A program made the translations under genes and the position numbers. 64,000 nt of DNA, from the NCBI RefSeq assembly GCF_002135345.1, contig NZ_NEGI01000004.1, positions 278,891-342,890 on the forward strand, read 5' to 3'. The notes beneath the pieces are model-generated. The model saw nothing but the letters and a program-made list of their open reading frames with translations, searched no databases and had not been told where the DNA came from. Source of the DNA: Acinetobacter sp. ANC 4648 (lineage in GTDB: Bacteria; Pseudomonadota; Gammaproteobacteria; Pseudomonadales; Moraxellaceae). Below, piece by piece: positions 38,601 through 47,233 of this stretch (positions are counted from its first letter, which is position 1; the number at the start of each line of letters is the position of its first letter).

Positions 38601-40731
38601 GTGTAACTGTTACGCCACCCACTGTAATCGTAAAGGAACTTGCAAGTGGCTTATTAGCCCCATCTAAAGATTCATTATAAGTTAGGGTAAGTTTAGTACC
38701 TGTCTCATCAACTACCGCACTTTGGAATACTGGTGCTGTGCTATCGACAGTTGAATTATTGTTCGCTGGAGGCAAGGCTGTGACTGGAATACTAACAGCA
38801 TCATTACCCACCACATCTTGAATTGCATTCGCATCATTGCCCGTAGTTGGATCTGTGTACGCAAAGGTAACGCTTTGACCCACTCCAATTGCAGGTACAA
38901 AACTCAAGATCACATCTGAACCCGATATTGTCACAGAACTCGGTACGACTATTTGACCATTCACTGTAATCGCAAAAGCATTTGCATCGGGTTTATTGAT
39001 CCCATCCAAAGCCTCACTATAATGCAGCATTAATTGACCCGCAGTATTCACTTCTGCACTTTGGAACACTGGTGCTGTAACATCTGGGATTATCTGCGTA
39101 GATCCATTACTTGCTACAAATTCTGCTAAATTAAGTGCATCATTGCCTGCTGCATTTTGAATTGCATTCGCATCATTATCCGTAGTTGGATCTGCATAGG
39201 CCACCCTAACCTGCTGACCTATATAGATTGGATCGGCAAAACCCAGTACAACTGTGTTTCCAATAATATCAATTGTTGTAACAGTTATACTTACTCCACC
39301 AATTGTAATCGTAAAAGCCCCTGATAAAGGCTTATTAGTACTATCTAATGCTTCACTATAGGTCAGAGTAAGTTTAGTACCCGTCCCATCAACATCCGCA
39401 CTTATAAAAATCGGGCCAGTACCATCCACTGTAGAGTGATTATTTTCTGAGGGTAACGTTGTTACTGGTAAGCTATCCGAATCATTACCTGCAACATCTT
39501 GAATTGCATTCGTATCATTACCTGTTGTTGGATCTGTATAAGCAAATGTAACATCTTGCCCAGTCTCGATTGGCGGTACAAAAGTTAAAATTATATCCTT
39601 ACCTAATACTGTGACTGAATTCGGTACAACCACTTGTCCATTCACTGTCGTTGTAAAATCACTTGGTTTCGGAGGATGGTTACCATCTAAATTTTGGTCG
39701 TAATGCAATACTAATTGCCCATCACTGTTCACCTCTGCACTTTCATAATGTGGTGCAGTTGTATCAGGTGCTGTCGCTATAACATCTGGGGATTTATTAC
39801 CAGCATTGTCTTCTAGTCCAACTTTTATTTCTTCACCATTGGTTAACGGATTTTTTAACGTAACCGTAAATTTACCATCTGCACCAACTGTCCCTGTACC
39901 AATCACATTGCCATTTTCATCTTTGATAAGAACTTTAGTTCCTGCTTCACCTGTACCTGTGACTGCAGTTCCATCTTCACTTACTATAATATTAGATGGT
40001 GCCTCTGGCGCAGTTGTATCTGGTGCTGTCGCTATAACATCTGGCGATTTATTACCAGCATTGTCTTCTAGTCCAACTTTTATTTCTTCACCATTGGTTA
40101 ATGGTTTTTCTAAAGTAACTGTAAACTTTCCATCCGCACCAACTGTCCCTGTACCGATTACGTGACCACTGGCATCTTTTATAAAAACTTTAGTTCCTGC
40201 TTCACCTAGACCTGTGACTATTTTCCCATCTTGACTAAATACAATATCCGATGGCGCATTTGGCGCAGTTTTATCACCATTGGAGTTATTATTTCCTGAA
40301 GAACCTCCGCCATCTCCACCTCCCGCAGCAGCAGCCAATGCTATAACTCCAGCTCCACCTGCCACCCAAGCCCATACAGGCACATCCCCTGATGCAGAGT
40401 TATCAGTAATATATTCCTGAAAATTACTGATACCCATATAATCAATTTTTGTAGCAACCCCCTCGCCATTAAACTCATTTAATTTTAATAAAAAATAATC
40501 ACCTTGTGAATTTTCAATAACTAATTCATGTGGAAGCTTTCCAGTGAAAAAGTTTTCTAAAACAATTTTTTCACCACTATTCAGCGTAATTTCTAAATTA
40601 TTATTGAGTCGAATAATTTTAGAGATATTTTCTCTATCAACATTCACTTTATAAACCGCATGAGAATTAGAAGCCGTCTCTGCATTTAAAACTTTTGCAG
40701 TACCTTTTTCATAAATAGTTATATTATTCAT
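35659..40731 (-). CDS. Large Bap-like, RTX-ended repeat adhesin
   Basis: This 1690-residue protein is probably secreted by a type I system and held at the cell surface. Layout: residues 1-105 form a BapA-like N-terminal region; at 115-150 lies a hydrophobic Ala/Gly-rich segment running into a Gly/Ser/Asn linker; two near-identical Ig-like modules of about 86 residues follow (155-324); then eight SwmB-like modules of about 113 residues (324-1227); a further Ig-like module (about 1230-1340); and a unique domain (1340-1500). Ca-binding nonapeptides (Gly-Gly-x-Gly-Asn-Asp) lie near 1535-1585, and a C-terminal secretion signal of the VCA0849 type ends in Leu-Leu-Tyr. No transporter genes are next to it. 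It is expected to act in biofilm adhesion. Confidence 0.88.
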   Translation of the reverse strand: MNNITIYEKGTAKVLNAETASNSHAVYKVNVDRENISKIIRLNNNLEITLNSGEKIVLENFFTGKLPHELVIENSQGDYFLLKLNEFNGEGVATKIDYMGISNFQEYITDNSASGDVPVWAWVAGGAGVIALAAAAGGGDGGGSSGNNNSNGDKTAPNAPSDIVFSQDGKIVTGLGEAGTKVFIKDASGHVIGTGTVGADGKFTVTLEKPLTNGEEIKVGLEDNAGNKSPDVIATAPDTTAPEAPSNIIVSEDGTAVTGTGEAGTKVLIKDENGNVIGTGTVGADGKFTVTLKNPLTNGEEIKVGLEDNAGNKSPDVIATAPDTTAPHYESAEVNSDGQLVLHYDQNLDGNHPPKPSDFTTTVNGQVVVPNSVTVLGKDIILTFVPPIETGQDVTFAYTDPTTGNDTNAIQDVAGNDSDSLPVTTLPSENNHSTVDGTGPIFISADVDGTGTKLTLTYSEALDSTNKPLSGAFTITIGGVSITVTTIDIIGNTVVLGFADPIYIGQQVRVAYADPTTDNDANAIQNAAGNDALNLAEFVASNGSTQIIPDVTAPVFQSAEVNTAGQLMLHYSEALDGINKPDANAFAITVNGQIVVPSSVTISGSDVILSFVPAIGVGQSVTFAYTDPTTGNDANAIQDVVGNDAVSIPVTALPPANNNSTVDSTAPVFQSAVVDETGTKLTLTYNESLDGANKPLASSFTITVGGVTVTPTTIDIIGNTVVLGFADPIYAGQNVKVSYTDPTTGNDINAIQDIAGNDAATVTDVLAGNGSTQISPDVTAPVFQSAEVNTAGQLMLHYSEALDGINKPDANAFAITVNGQTVIPSSVTISGSDVILSFVPAIGVGQSVTFAYTDPTTGNDANAIQDVVGNDAVSIPVTTLPPANNNSTVDSTAPVFQSVVVDETGTKLTLTYNESLDGANKPLASSFTITVGGVTVTPTTIDIVGNTVVLGFANPIYAGQNVKVSYTDPTAGNDVNAIQDIAGNDAATITDVLAGNGSAQVNPDVTAPIFQSALVDAAGTKLILAYNEILDGLDKPLASAFKVTVGGVTVVPTSIEIVGNTVVLGFANPIYAGQNVKVSYTDPTAGNDVNAIQDIAGNDAATVTDVLAGNGSAQVNPDVTAPVFQSATINQAGTKLTLTYNETLDAMNQPLASAFKITVNGNTVVPTSIDIVGNTVILYFSDEVRAGQHVRVNYTDPSVGNDVNAIQDIAGNDAGNVTNVLASNGSVVPDITPPLAPTIDFGYDDVGPVKGLITLGNTTDDATPKLYGSAEAGSTISIYLDNGALPGAVPIATVVADAFGSWSYQVNSALSNGKHAFTAKATDAAGLISPLSAEFDLTIQPTVTGNVAPVVAIKDASLLGLIGADVAGLIVLDQQPLLAVDANNNIQSVKLYANAGIGVLTLPTYTYNAALLAELGLKIGAGSGDNSGVVGLIGASSTLIIESINGGAIDNLVVNEFLASVKLGAKGLGAILDVSLLGIMEVSATDSNGLTTTADKGHLLNLGVIPGLLDGGSAYIHYGDATANNLDFSSATTNQRLYGFDGNDALHGGKGNDILRGGKGNDTLTGGGGNDFLSGGAGSDTAIYKLLDNANKTGGNGMDTWDDFHVGNTLTDTEADKIDISALLLGKNVTATNIGEFVSVHYDSTSKVAIVSLDFDGEKTVFNSSPLLILTNQNTSFTLDDLIQNHQLLY
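37050..39760 (-). repeat. Array of eight SwmB-like adhesin modules
   Basis: Two module types can be told apart. Type B has an Asn-x-x-Gly-Gln-Leu core and an Asn-Asn-Ser-Thr-Val-Asp linker; type A has Gly-Thr-Lys-Leu and an Asn-Gly-Ser linker. From the N-terminus the order is B-A-B-A-B-A-A-A. Each module is about 113 residues (about 340 bases); the central ones are nearly identical at the DNA level. Confidence 0.85.
37719..39080. repeat. Tandem direct repeat of a 681-bp unit in the adhesin gene
   Basis: Comparing bases 681 apart (for example 37741 with 38422, 37921 with 38602, 38041 with 38722) shows near-identity with scattered changes. Copies lie at about 37719-38399 and 38400-39080. Each copy is one A plus one B module. 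A partial relative shifted by 342 bases lies at 37377-37718. Confidence 0.88.
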
Positions 40732-41546
40732 TTCTTATCCTTTCCGGTTTTTTAATTTATAAATAAAAAGATAAATAAGTGTGAATGTTTTCACAAGTAA
40801 TCAATTTTTAACGGATAAGCTTGAGTTTTAAGAGCCATTTTTTCGTATAATTAATCTTAACTATTTTAGTTGGTTTTATTTTTTTAAATGCATACTAGTT
40901 CTCATTATATTAAAATAACGATTAATCATTTCTATTTAAATTATATGACTATTTTGAATTATTAAGTTTTTATTCATTATCGTTTTTTTCTAATAAGCCA
41001 AATATATTTTAATCATTTTTTATAATTTATTTAATTAAACTTCACAAGTTAAATCACAAGAAAAGCATTTTAAATACAAAAATCAAAATTAATTAACTGT
41101 AAAACAATAATATATTATTTCTTTATATTTAATTTTGTAAAAATACTTTAAATAAGTATACTCAATATACTTTATATAAACTTAATAATTATTAATAACA
41201 ACACATTACCAAAACTAGATTTAAGTATCAATTCTGTATGTTTTAAGAAAAAATATGTATACTTATTTTACCAAATGTAATCAATCCCAAGTAAATCAAT
41301 ACGATTTTCTTACAATCTTTAAAACTTTATAGATTTTTTAGACACCCACTAAAATAAATATACCGCATCTAAAATGACAGATTTCTAAACGTTTACGAGC
41401 ATAAAACAATATAAACAGAGATAAAATCAGCTAAAGGTGATTTAAAGTTAAGCAAAAAAAAGACGCCTTGAGTGTCAAACTGAACCCATAAAAGCGTCTA
41501 TTTTTTCAAAAGATGACCATCAATCATTGAAAATAATGCTAGCTGA
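40732..41546. other. Very AT-rich region upstream of the adhesin
   Basis: There is no gene in about 815 bases. The stretch is strikingly rich in A and T, with many short T- and A-runs, unlike the coding DNA beside it. It must hold the adhesin promoter (reading left), and it looks like a good target for nucleoid proteins such as H-NS (inference). A hairpin at its right end belongs to lptB. Confidence 0.55.
41454..41506. terminator. Possible terminator after lptB
   Basis: AGACGC (41461-41466) pairs with GCGTCT (41494-41499), flanked by an A7-run and a T6-run. The loop is long (27 bases), so the call is tentative. It lies about 40 bases past the lptB stop on the minus strand. Confidence 0.5.
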
Positions 41547-42293
41547 TTAAACGGTAAAATCATCACCTAAATAAACTTCACGTACCGTCTCATCCGCCAA
41601 CACTTCTTCTGGCGTTCCTTCTGCAATTACAGCACCTTCACTCACAATATAGGCATGCTCACAAATAGTTAATGTTTCACGAACATTATGATCGGTAATA
41701 AGTACGCCAATTCCACGATCTTTCAATTGAAGAATAATCTCTTTAATATCACCCACGGAGATTGGATCTACCCCAGCAAAGGGTTCATCCAGTAGCATAA
41801 ACTTAGGGTCCGCAGCCAGAGCACGTGCTATTTCTGCACGACGGCGTTCGCCACCAGAAACGCTCATTCCCAATGAATCTTTAATATGGGAAATTTTAAA
41901 ATCTTCCAGTAATTCTTTTAAACGTTGTTTACGCTGTTCTTTATTTAAATCTTTACGAGTTTCCAAAATTGCCATGATATTGTCAGCAATGGTTAGCTTT
42001 CTAAAAATGGATGCTTCTTGTGGTAAGTATCCAATTCCTTTACGCGCACGCTCATGCATAGCAAGATCAGAAATATCTAAATCATCTAAATGAATTTCGC
42101 CTTTATCCATCCGAACCAGACCCACGACCATATAGAAACTGGTGGTTTTACCTGCACCATTTGGACCAAGTAAACCCACTATCTGCCCACTCTGCATAGT
42201 AAAAGAAACATCTTTTACCACCCAACGCTTATTATAGTTTTTGGCTAAATGCTTGATACATAAAACTTGTGATTGGTCTGATGCTGATTGCAT
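41547..42293 (-). CDS. lptB: LPS export ABC transporter ATPase
   Basis: LptB powers transfer of lipopolysaccharide or lipooligosaccharide from the inner membrane via LptFG. The 248-residue protein has Walker A Gly-Pro-Asn-Gly-Ala-Gly-Lys-Thr-Thr (about 39-47), signature [10 protein letters not shown], Walker B [13 protein letters not shown], and the His switch in Ile-Thr-Asp-His-Asn-Val-Arg. It overlaps lptA by one base and is last in the kdsD-kdsC-lptC-lptA-lptB cluster. The rpoN gene often found next is absent here. Confidence 0.96.
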   Translation of the reverse strand: MQSASDQSQVLCIKHLAKNYNKRWVVKDVSFTMQSGQIVGLLGPNGAGKTTSFYMVVGLVRMDKGEIHLDDLDISDLAMHERARKGIGYLPQEASIFRKLTIADNIMAILETRKDLNKEQRKQRLKELLEDFKISHIKDSLGMSVSGGERRRAEIARALAADPKFMLLDEPFAGVDPISVGDIKEIILQLKDRGIGVLITDHNVRETLTICEHAYIVSEGAVIAEGTPEEVLADETVREVYLGDDFTV

Positions 42294-42859
42294 TAATCAC
42301 GTGCTCCTGGGAATGTTTTAGTCGTTGAAGGTGGAATAATAATTTGTACTCGACCTTTTGACGACCCACTATCACTTGAGCTACCAGATGCTTCTACATC
42401 CCCTTTATTCATGCTGTACTTCAAAGTACTACTGCGAATGCTAGCACCATTTTGATACAGATATGCATTACCAATGAGATTTAGAATACCTGTTTCTGCA
42501 TTATAGATAATCTTAGAGGCTTCACCTCGAGCTATACCACGACTGCTGTCAACTTGTTGCTGAAACTTTGCTGGGGAACCAGTTGCAGTAATAGTACTAA
42601 TTTGTTTGTTTTTATTCAGCTGAGCAACAATGGAAGCCGCTTGCAACTTCATCGACCCTTGTTCAATTACAACATTCCCAGAATATGTAGTAACACCCGT
42701 TTTATCATTATAGGTTGCATGATCAGCAACCAATGAAATTTGCTGACTCCGATCTGATGGCAATGCAAATGTCATAGTCGAAGCGATACATAAGCCTGTT
42801 ACAACCATTGCATGCTGAAGGATTTTTTTTGAAAGGGAGAGTGGTTTATTGTGGTGCAT
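42293..42859 (-). CDS. lptA: Periplasmic LPS-transport bridge protein
   Basis: LptA forms the periplasmic bridge that carries lipopolysaccharide from LptC to LptD. The 188-residue protein has a signal peptide ending near Thr-Phe-Ala (about 33) and an OstA-like beta-jellyroll with [18 protein letters not shown]. The C-terminus is Ser-rich with a basic tail. ATG 42859 is chosen because GAGGAAAG precedes it; a longer frame reaches 42898. It overlaps lptC by 14 bases and lptB by one. Confidence 0.93.
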   Translation of the reverse strand: MHHNKPLSLSKKILQHAMVVTGLCIASTMTFALPSDRSQQISLVADHATYNDKTGVTTYSGNVVIEQGSMKLQAASIVAQLNKNKQISTITATGSPAKFQQQVDSSRGIARGEASKIIYNAETGILNLIGNAYLYQNGASIRSSTLKYSMNKGDVEASGSSSDSGSSKGRVQIIIPPSTTKTFPGARD

Positions 42860-43391
42860 ACTTTCCTCGAATATGAAAGAATTCGTATTGACCTGCATTT
42901 AAATCTGCTTTTAAGCCTTGACTAACAAATTGAGCATTTGGTGTACTTACATTGACTAGCTTATTGGTTTCTAACATATGTAATTTTGGATAACCCGTCA
43001 ACTCATCTGTTAAAAACACCAATTTACCTTGTTCACCCAATTTAGTGGCCTGAACTTGCCCTGTTAAAACAACTTTTTCATTGTCATTAAAACTACGTGC
43101 TTCTTTGGCAAAAAAGGTCGAATCAACTTGATTATTACGATACATTGAAGCATTTAAATGAACAAGTTTCGAGGTTTTTACACGTAAATCTTGTTCCAAA
43201 TGATCCACTTGAGCAATCACATATAACTGCCCTTTTTCATTAGTTTGAAGCAGATGAATCCCATCAGCGGAATAGGTCATGTTACGTGCAGAATCTGCAT
43301 CTAACTTTTTACCTTTTCCACTGTAATAGTAATATCCACCGCTAATTGCTGCTATAACAACCGCAGTAATGTATAGAGCTTTAGTATCCAT
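42846..43391 (-). CDS. lptC: LPS-transport inner-membrane-anchored protein
   Basis: LptC links the LptB2FG transporter to LptA. The 181-residue protein has one N-terminal membrane helix (about 5-24) and a periplasmic jellyroll; the Asp-Ala-Asp-Ser-Ala-Arg-Asn-Met-Thr-Tyr and Leu-Glu-Gln-Asp-Leu-Arg-Val patterns and the place between kdsC and lptA support this call. Sequence conservation in this family is low, so context carries much of the weight. Confidence 0.88.
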   Translation of the reverse strand: MDTKALYITAVVIAAISGGYYYYSGKGKKLDADSARNMTYSADGIHLLQTNEKGQLYVIAQVDHLEQDLRVKTSKLVHLNASMYRNNQVDSTFFAKEARSFNDNEKVVLTGQVQATKLGEQGKLVFLTDELTGYPKLHMLETNKLVNVSTPNAQFVSQGLKADLNAGQYEFFHIRGKYAPQ

Positions 43392-43433
43392 AAATAATGA
43401 TCAATACACTCAATGCCAAGGCAAGATTAAATA

Positions 43434-43973
43434 TTAATGTGGGACAGCAATAAATTTTTCAAGGAGTTCCTGATATACACCTTTTGACATAAGTAACATA
43501 TCACAAACTTCACGAACCGCACCACGCCCACCCGCAGCCTGAGTCACCAAGTCGGCACGACGACGTACTTCAACATGGCCATTTGGTACTGTTACTTTCA
43601 TGCCCGCCAATGCAAAAGCAGATAAATCAGGCCAATCATCACCCATGTATAAGCAATCTTCAGGTACGATATTCAATTGTGCACATGCTTCACGTAATGC
43701 AACACCTTTATCTTCACGACCTTGAAAAACCAAGTCTACACCTAAATCAGACATGCGCTTTTCAACAATATTACTTTTACGACCAGTAATGATAATCACT
43801 TTGACACCCGCTTGTTGAACAAGCTTCATTCCCAATCCATCACGGATATCAAATGACTTAATTTCATCACCTGTGTTGGTTAAGGTCACAAAACCATCAC
43901 TTAAAACACCATCTACATCTAAAACCAATGCTTCAATATGACGCGCTTGTTCCAGTAAAACATAAGAAGCCAT
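43434..43973 (-). CDS. kdsC: 3-deoxy-D-manno-octulosonate 8-phosphate phosphatase
   Basis: KdsC removes phosphate from Kdo-8-P in synthesis of the LPS inner core sugar. The 179-residue HAD-type phosphatase has Leu-Asp-Val-Asp-Gly-Val-Leu-Ser-Asp-Gly (motif I), Ile-Ile-Thr-Gly-Arg-Lys (motif II), and Tyr-Met-Gly-Asp-Asp-Trp-Pro-Asp (motif IV). It starts 3 bases after kdsD ends, so it is co-translated in the Kdo/LPS-transport operon. Confidence 0.94.
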   Translation of the reverse strand: MASYVLLEQARHIEALVLDVDGVLSDGFVTLTNTGDEIKSFDIRDGLGMKLVQQAGVKVIIITGRKSNIVEKRMSDLGVDLVFQGREDKGVALREACAQLNIVPEDCLYMGDDWPDLSAFALAGMKVTVPNGHVEVRRRADLVTQAAGGRGAVREVCDMLLMSKGVYQELLEKFIAVPH

Positions 43974-43976
43974 TGA

Positions 43977-44954
43977 TTAATTTACTCCAGCTTGAATCAG
44001 ATCATGCATACTAATCACGCCAATCACTTTATTGGCATCATCTACAACAATAAATTGATTAATTTTCTTTTCATTCATTTTTTCAAGTGCTTCGACTGCA
44101 CGCGCTTGTTGTGAAATAGTCGAGGGGTGTTCAATCATCACTTTTGAAACAGGTAAATTCACATCAAAACCTTGTTGCTTGTCAATTAAACGACGCAGAT
44201 CACCATCGGTAAAGATGCCCAATAATTTATCATTCTCATCCACAACTGTGGTTAAACCAAGACGCTTATTAGAGATTTCATATAAAACTTTGTTCATTGG
44301 TGTATCTGGATGAACTTTCGGCAATTCATCACCGGTATGCATTAAATGCTTAACATGTAAGAGCAAGCGCTTACCTAAAGCCCCTGCAGGGTGTGACATT
44401 GCAAAATCATCTGCGGTAAATCCGCGTGCATCTAACAAGGCAACAGCTAAAGCATCACCTAATACTAGAGTTGCTGTAGTACTCGACGTTGGTGCTAAAC
44501 CCAATGGACAGGCTTCTTGAATATTGCCTAAAGTTAAAGCGACATCTGCACTTTGTGGCATTGGCCCACGATCATCTCCACTAATGGTAATTAAAGGCAC
44601 TTCTAAATGTTTAATCAGTGGCATTAACATCATAATTTCATCACTCTTACCTGAGTTTGAAATTGCAATGAGTACATCTCCACGAACCAACATGCCTAAA
44701 TCACCATGCCCTGCCTCACCTGGATGCATAAAGAATGATGGTGTGCCTGTAGATGCAAAAGTTGCCGCCATTTTACGGCCAATATGCCCAGATTTACCCA
44801 TACCAGTGATAACTAAACGACCTTTGCACTGTAAAATAATTTCACAAGCTTGGCTAAAGCGTTCATCAATTTGTGTGGCTAACACTTGCAATGCTTGCTC
44901 TTCAATACGCAATGTTTCTAATGCAACTTTTTGAAAATAAATTTGATTTGGCAT
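43977..44954 (-). CDS. kdsD: D-arabinose 5-phosphate isomerase
   Basis: KdsD makes arabinose 5-phosphate, the precursor of Kdo. The 325-residue protein has a SIS sugar-isomerase domain with Thr-Gly-Met-Gly-Lys-Ser-Gly-His-Ile-Gly-Arg-Lys near 50-60 and His-Pro-Gly-Glu-Ala-Gly-His-Gly-Asp-Leu-Gly, then two CBS domains (about 205-325). It heads the kdsD-kdsC-lptCAB operon. The start is uncertain: ATG 44954 has little ribosome-site signal, while an in-frame TTG at 44969 would add five residues and has AAGG farther upstream. Confidence 0.93.
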   Translation of the reverse strand: MPNQIYFQKVALETLRIEEQALQVLATQIDERFSQACEIILQCKGRLVITGMGKSGHIGRKMAATFASTGTPSFFMHPGEAGHGDLGMLVRGDVLIAISNSGKSDEIMMLMPLIKHLEVPLITISGDDRGPMPQSADVALTLGNIQEACPLGLAPTSSTTATLVLGDALAVALLDARGFTADDFAMSHPAGALGKRLLLHVKHLMHTGDELPKVHPDTPMNKVLYEISNKRLGLTTVVDENDKLLGIFTDGDLRRLIDKQQGFDVNLPVSKVMIEHPSTISQQARAVEALEKMNEKKINQFIVVDDANKVIGVISMHDLIQAGVN

Positions 44955-45400
44955 ATTTTGTGGGTTCAACGTGGGTTTACCTTAACTTTGTGAGAGGATC
45001 TCTCTCTGCAAGCAACAAATAATTTTAGCAATTTTATCATATCTATATAAATAGTACGTTTCTAAATGTAGAAGTTTTACCTTGCTCATACCGAATAAAC
45101 AAGTTCATACCATCTTTTACAATGGATCTGTTTTTAAAGTATTCAAAATCAGTGAAGAGTTTTTTCTTAAAGTATTTTATGCTTTTATTTTTCAAAGACT
45201 GTGAATCATTACTTCAAGTTCATATTGAATGAATATTATTTATATTCACCACGGCTATGATCAAGCATTGACTCATATAGTATTCAAACTTTTAAAACCT
45301 CTATTCAAAAAACATACTGAGTCATACGGATAAAACTTTATGAAATAAGATGCATACGTTATGATGTTCAATGATTTTTGTTGAGCGTTTGAAAGCCCTT
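44955..45400. other. Divergent intergenic region between kdsD and cysS
   Basis: About 445 AT-rich bases lie between divergent genes. It must hold promoters for the kds/lpt operon and cysS; no supported gene or strong hairpin was seen. Confidence 0.45.
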
Positions 45401-46822
45401 ATGCAACCTTTTGTTCTATACAACTCTGAGCAACGTAAAAAAGTTGAATTTGTACCTCGCGTTGAAGGTCATATTGATATGTATGTGTGTGGCATGACGG
45501 TATATGATTACTGTCATATTGGACATGCTCGAGTCATGGTTGCATTTGACTATATTATTCGCTTCCTACGTAGTCAGGGTTGGAATGTTAAATATGTTCG
45601 TAATATTACCGATATTGACGACAAAATTATCAAACGTGCCAATGAAAATGGTGAAAGCATTACTGCATTAACGGATCGTTTTATTCAAGCGATGAATGAT
45701 GATGCTACAAACTTAGGCTGTTTAGCACCAGATCAAGCACCACGTGCCACTGACTATATTGACCAAATGCAAAGCATGATTAGTAATTTAGTTCATAAAG
45801 GTACGGCATATCCATCAAGTAATGGCGATGTTTATTTTCAAGTTGAAAAATTTGCTAAATATGGTCGTCTATCTGGCCGTAAACTTGAAGATATGCAAGC
45901 TGGTGCATCTGACCGCGTCGATGTCGAAGTTGAAAAGAAACATCCATTTGACTTTGTATTGTGGAAACATGCCAAAGAAAATGAACCATCTTGGGCTTCA
46001 CCGTGGGGCAATGGTCGCCCGGGTTGGCATATTGAATGTTCAGCAATGTCAACATGCTGCTTAGGTAATCATTTTGATATTCACGGTGGTGGTTCAGACC
46101 TAATGTTCCCCCATCATGAAAATGAAATTGCACAAAGTGAAGCATCTACAGATGAACAATATGTCAATTATTGGATGCATGTCGGCTTTATTAATGTCGA
46201 TGGCGAGAAAATGTCGAAGTCTTTAGGCAACTTCTTTACCATTCGTGATGTGATGGACAAGTTCCATCCTGAAGTGATTCGTTACTTTATTGTGTCTTCT
46301 CACTACAGAAGCCCTGTAAACTTTTCAGACACAGCTTTAAAAGAAGCCAAAAATACTCTTTCTCGTTTTTATCATTCTTTTAAAGCCTATCAACAAGTCT
46401 ATGCTGAAAAAATGACAGAGGCTTTAGATGAAACTTTGGTTGAGCGCTTTAATGCCGCCATGCGAGATGATTTTAATACTGCCGAAGCAATTGCTGTATT
46501 GTTTGAAATCAATAAAGAACTAAATCGTGCTGTAAAAGATGAAAATCAAGAACAAGCGACTATTTATTATTCCACTTTACGTCACCTCACCAATATTCTT
46601 GGATTAGTTCAATCGAATGTGGATGATTTTTTAAAGTCAGACATTGGTCAGGAAGCTTTAGGTTTATCTGAACAGCAAATTGCCGATTTTATTCTGCAGC
46701 GTGTAGATGCTAAAAAAGCCAAAAAGTTTGCTCAAGCCGACGAAATTCGTCAATCATTGCTGGATCAAGGTATTGTTTTGGAAGATACCCGTCAAGGTAC
46801 GATTTGGCGTCGTGCCGATTAA
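45401..46822 (+). CDS. cysS: Cysteinyl-tRNA synthetase
   Basis: CysS charges tRNA-Cys. The 473-residue class I synthetase shows [16 protein letters not shown] (the HIGH motif and first zinc Cys, about 29-44), Gly-Trp-His-Ile-Glu-Cys-Ser and His-His-Glu-Asn-Glu (further zinc ligands), and Glu-Lys-Met-Ser-Lys-Ser-Leu-Gly (KMSKS). The start 45401 (Met-Gln-Pro-Phe) is chosen as the family start, with GAAAG just upstream; an upstream ATG at 45371 is less likely. It is complete and ends 65 bases before the tRNA gene. Confidence 0.96.
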   Translation: MQPFVLYNSEQRKKVEFVPRVEGHIDMYVCGMTVYDYCHIGHARVMVAFDYIIRFLRSQGWNVKYVRNITDIDDKIIKRANENGESITALTDRFIQAMNDDATNLGCLAPDQAPRATDYIDQMQSMISNLVHKGTAYPSSNGDVYFQVEKFAKYGRLSGRKLEDMQAGASDRVDVEVEKKHPFDFVLWKHAKENEPSWASPWGNGRPGWHIECSAMSTCCLGNHFDIHGGGSDLMFPHHENEIAQSEASTDEQYVNYWMHVGFINVDGEKMSKSLGNFFTIRDVMDKFHPEVIRYFIVSSHYRSPVNFSDTALKEAKNTLSRFYHSFKAYQQVYAEKMTEALDETLVERFNAAMRDDFNTAEAIAVLFEINKELNRAVKDENQEQATIYYSTLRHLTNILGLVQSNVDDFLKSDIGQEALGLSEQQIADFILQRVDAKKAKKFAQADEIRQSLLDQGIVLEDTRQGTIWRRAD

Positions 46823-46846
46823 TTAAACAATCGAATTTATAGAGCG

Positions 46847-46874
46847 TTGACAGTTCACTAAAACTCTCTATAAT
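46847..46874 (+). promoter_or_regulatory. Consensus promoter of tRNA-Gly
   Basis: Perfect TTGACA (46847-46852) and TATAAT (46869-46874) are spaced by 16 bases, followed by a GC-rich discriminator (GCACCCC) 1-7 bases after the -10 box, a pattern typical of stringently controlled stable-RNA promoters. Confidence 0.9.
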
Positions 46875-46886
46875 GCACCCCATAAA

Positions 46887-46962
46887 GCGGGAATAGCTCA
46901 GTTGGTAGAGCATAACCTTGCCAAGGTTGGGGTCGAGAGTTCGAGTCTCTTTTCCCGCTCCA
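46887..46962 (+). tRNA. tRNA-Gly(GCC)
   Basis: A 76-base cloverleaf: acceptor arms GCGGGAA / TTCCCGC, D-arm with AGTTGGTAGA, anticodon loop TTGCCAA with GCC at 46920-46922 between AACC and GGTT, the T-loop TTCGAGT and an encoded CCA end. It is a single tRNA with its own promoter and terminator, and it marks the boundary between core genes on the left and the aromatic-catabolism block on the right. Confidence 0.96.
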
Positions 46963-46969
46963 AAATACG

Positions 46970-47002
46970 AAAAAGCCCTTATCATTGATAAGGGCTTTTT
47001 TT
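46970..47002. terminator. Intrinsic terminator of tRNA-Gly
   Basis: A perfect 13-bp stem (AAAAGCCCTTATC / GATAAGGGCTTTT, 3-base loop) with a T-run begins 8 bases after the CCA end. Confidence 0.92.
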
Positions 47003-47233
47003 CTAGAAAATATTTCTGCCTAACTTATTATTTGATCATTGCTTGAAATACAAGCAATAGCGAAAATTTAATGTAGCTATCTCTGTAATATCATTAGTGC
47101 ATAAAAATTAAAATATATACTTAATTCAAATACCCGTATTAAACTATTTATAAACAACAACCATAGTTTCTAAATAAGCCTAATCAAATACACATTAAAA
47201 ATAACCTGAAGTACTTATCTGTTTGAAGACTGT

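Noticed and set aside
37453-38667. Several plus-strand open frames with the same peptide repeated inside the adhesin region
   Set aside because: They are antisense reflections of the repeated SwmB modules; they have no ribosome sites and their likeness follows from the DNA repeat.
37050-39760. Possible CRISPR-like array, because short words recur at intervals
   Set aside because: The repeats are long (about 340 bases), imperfect and part of one open coding frame; there are no short spacers or cas genes.
46710-46985. Minus-strand open frame of 91 codons over the cysS end and the tRNA
   Set aside because: It runs through a clear tRNA gene and promoter on the other strand and has no protein pattern.
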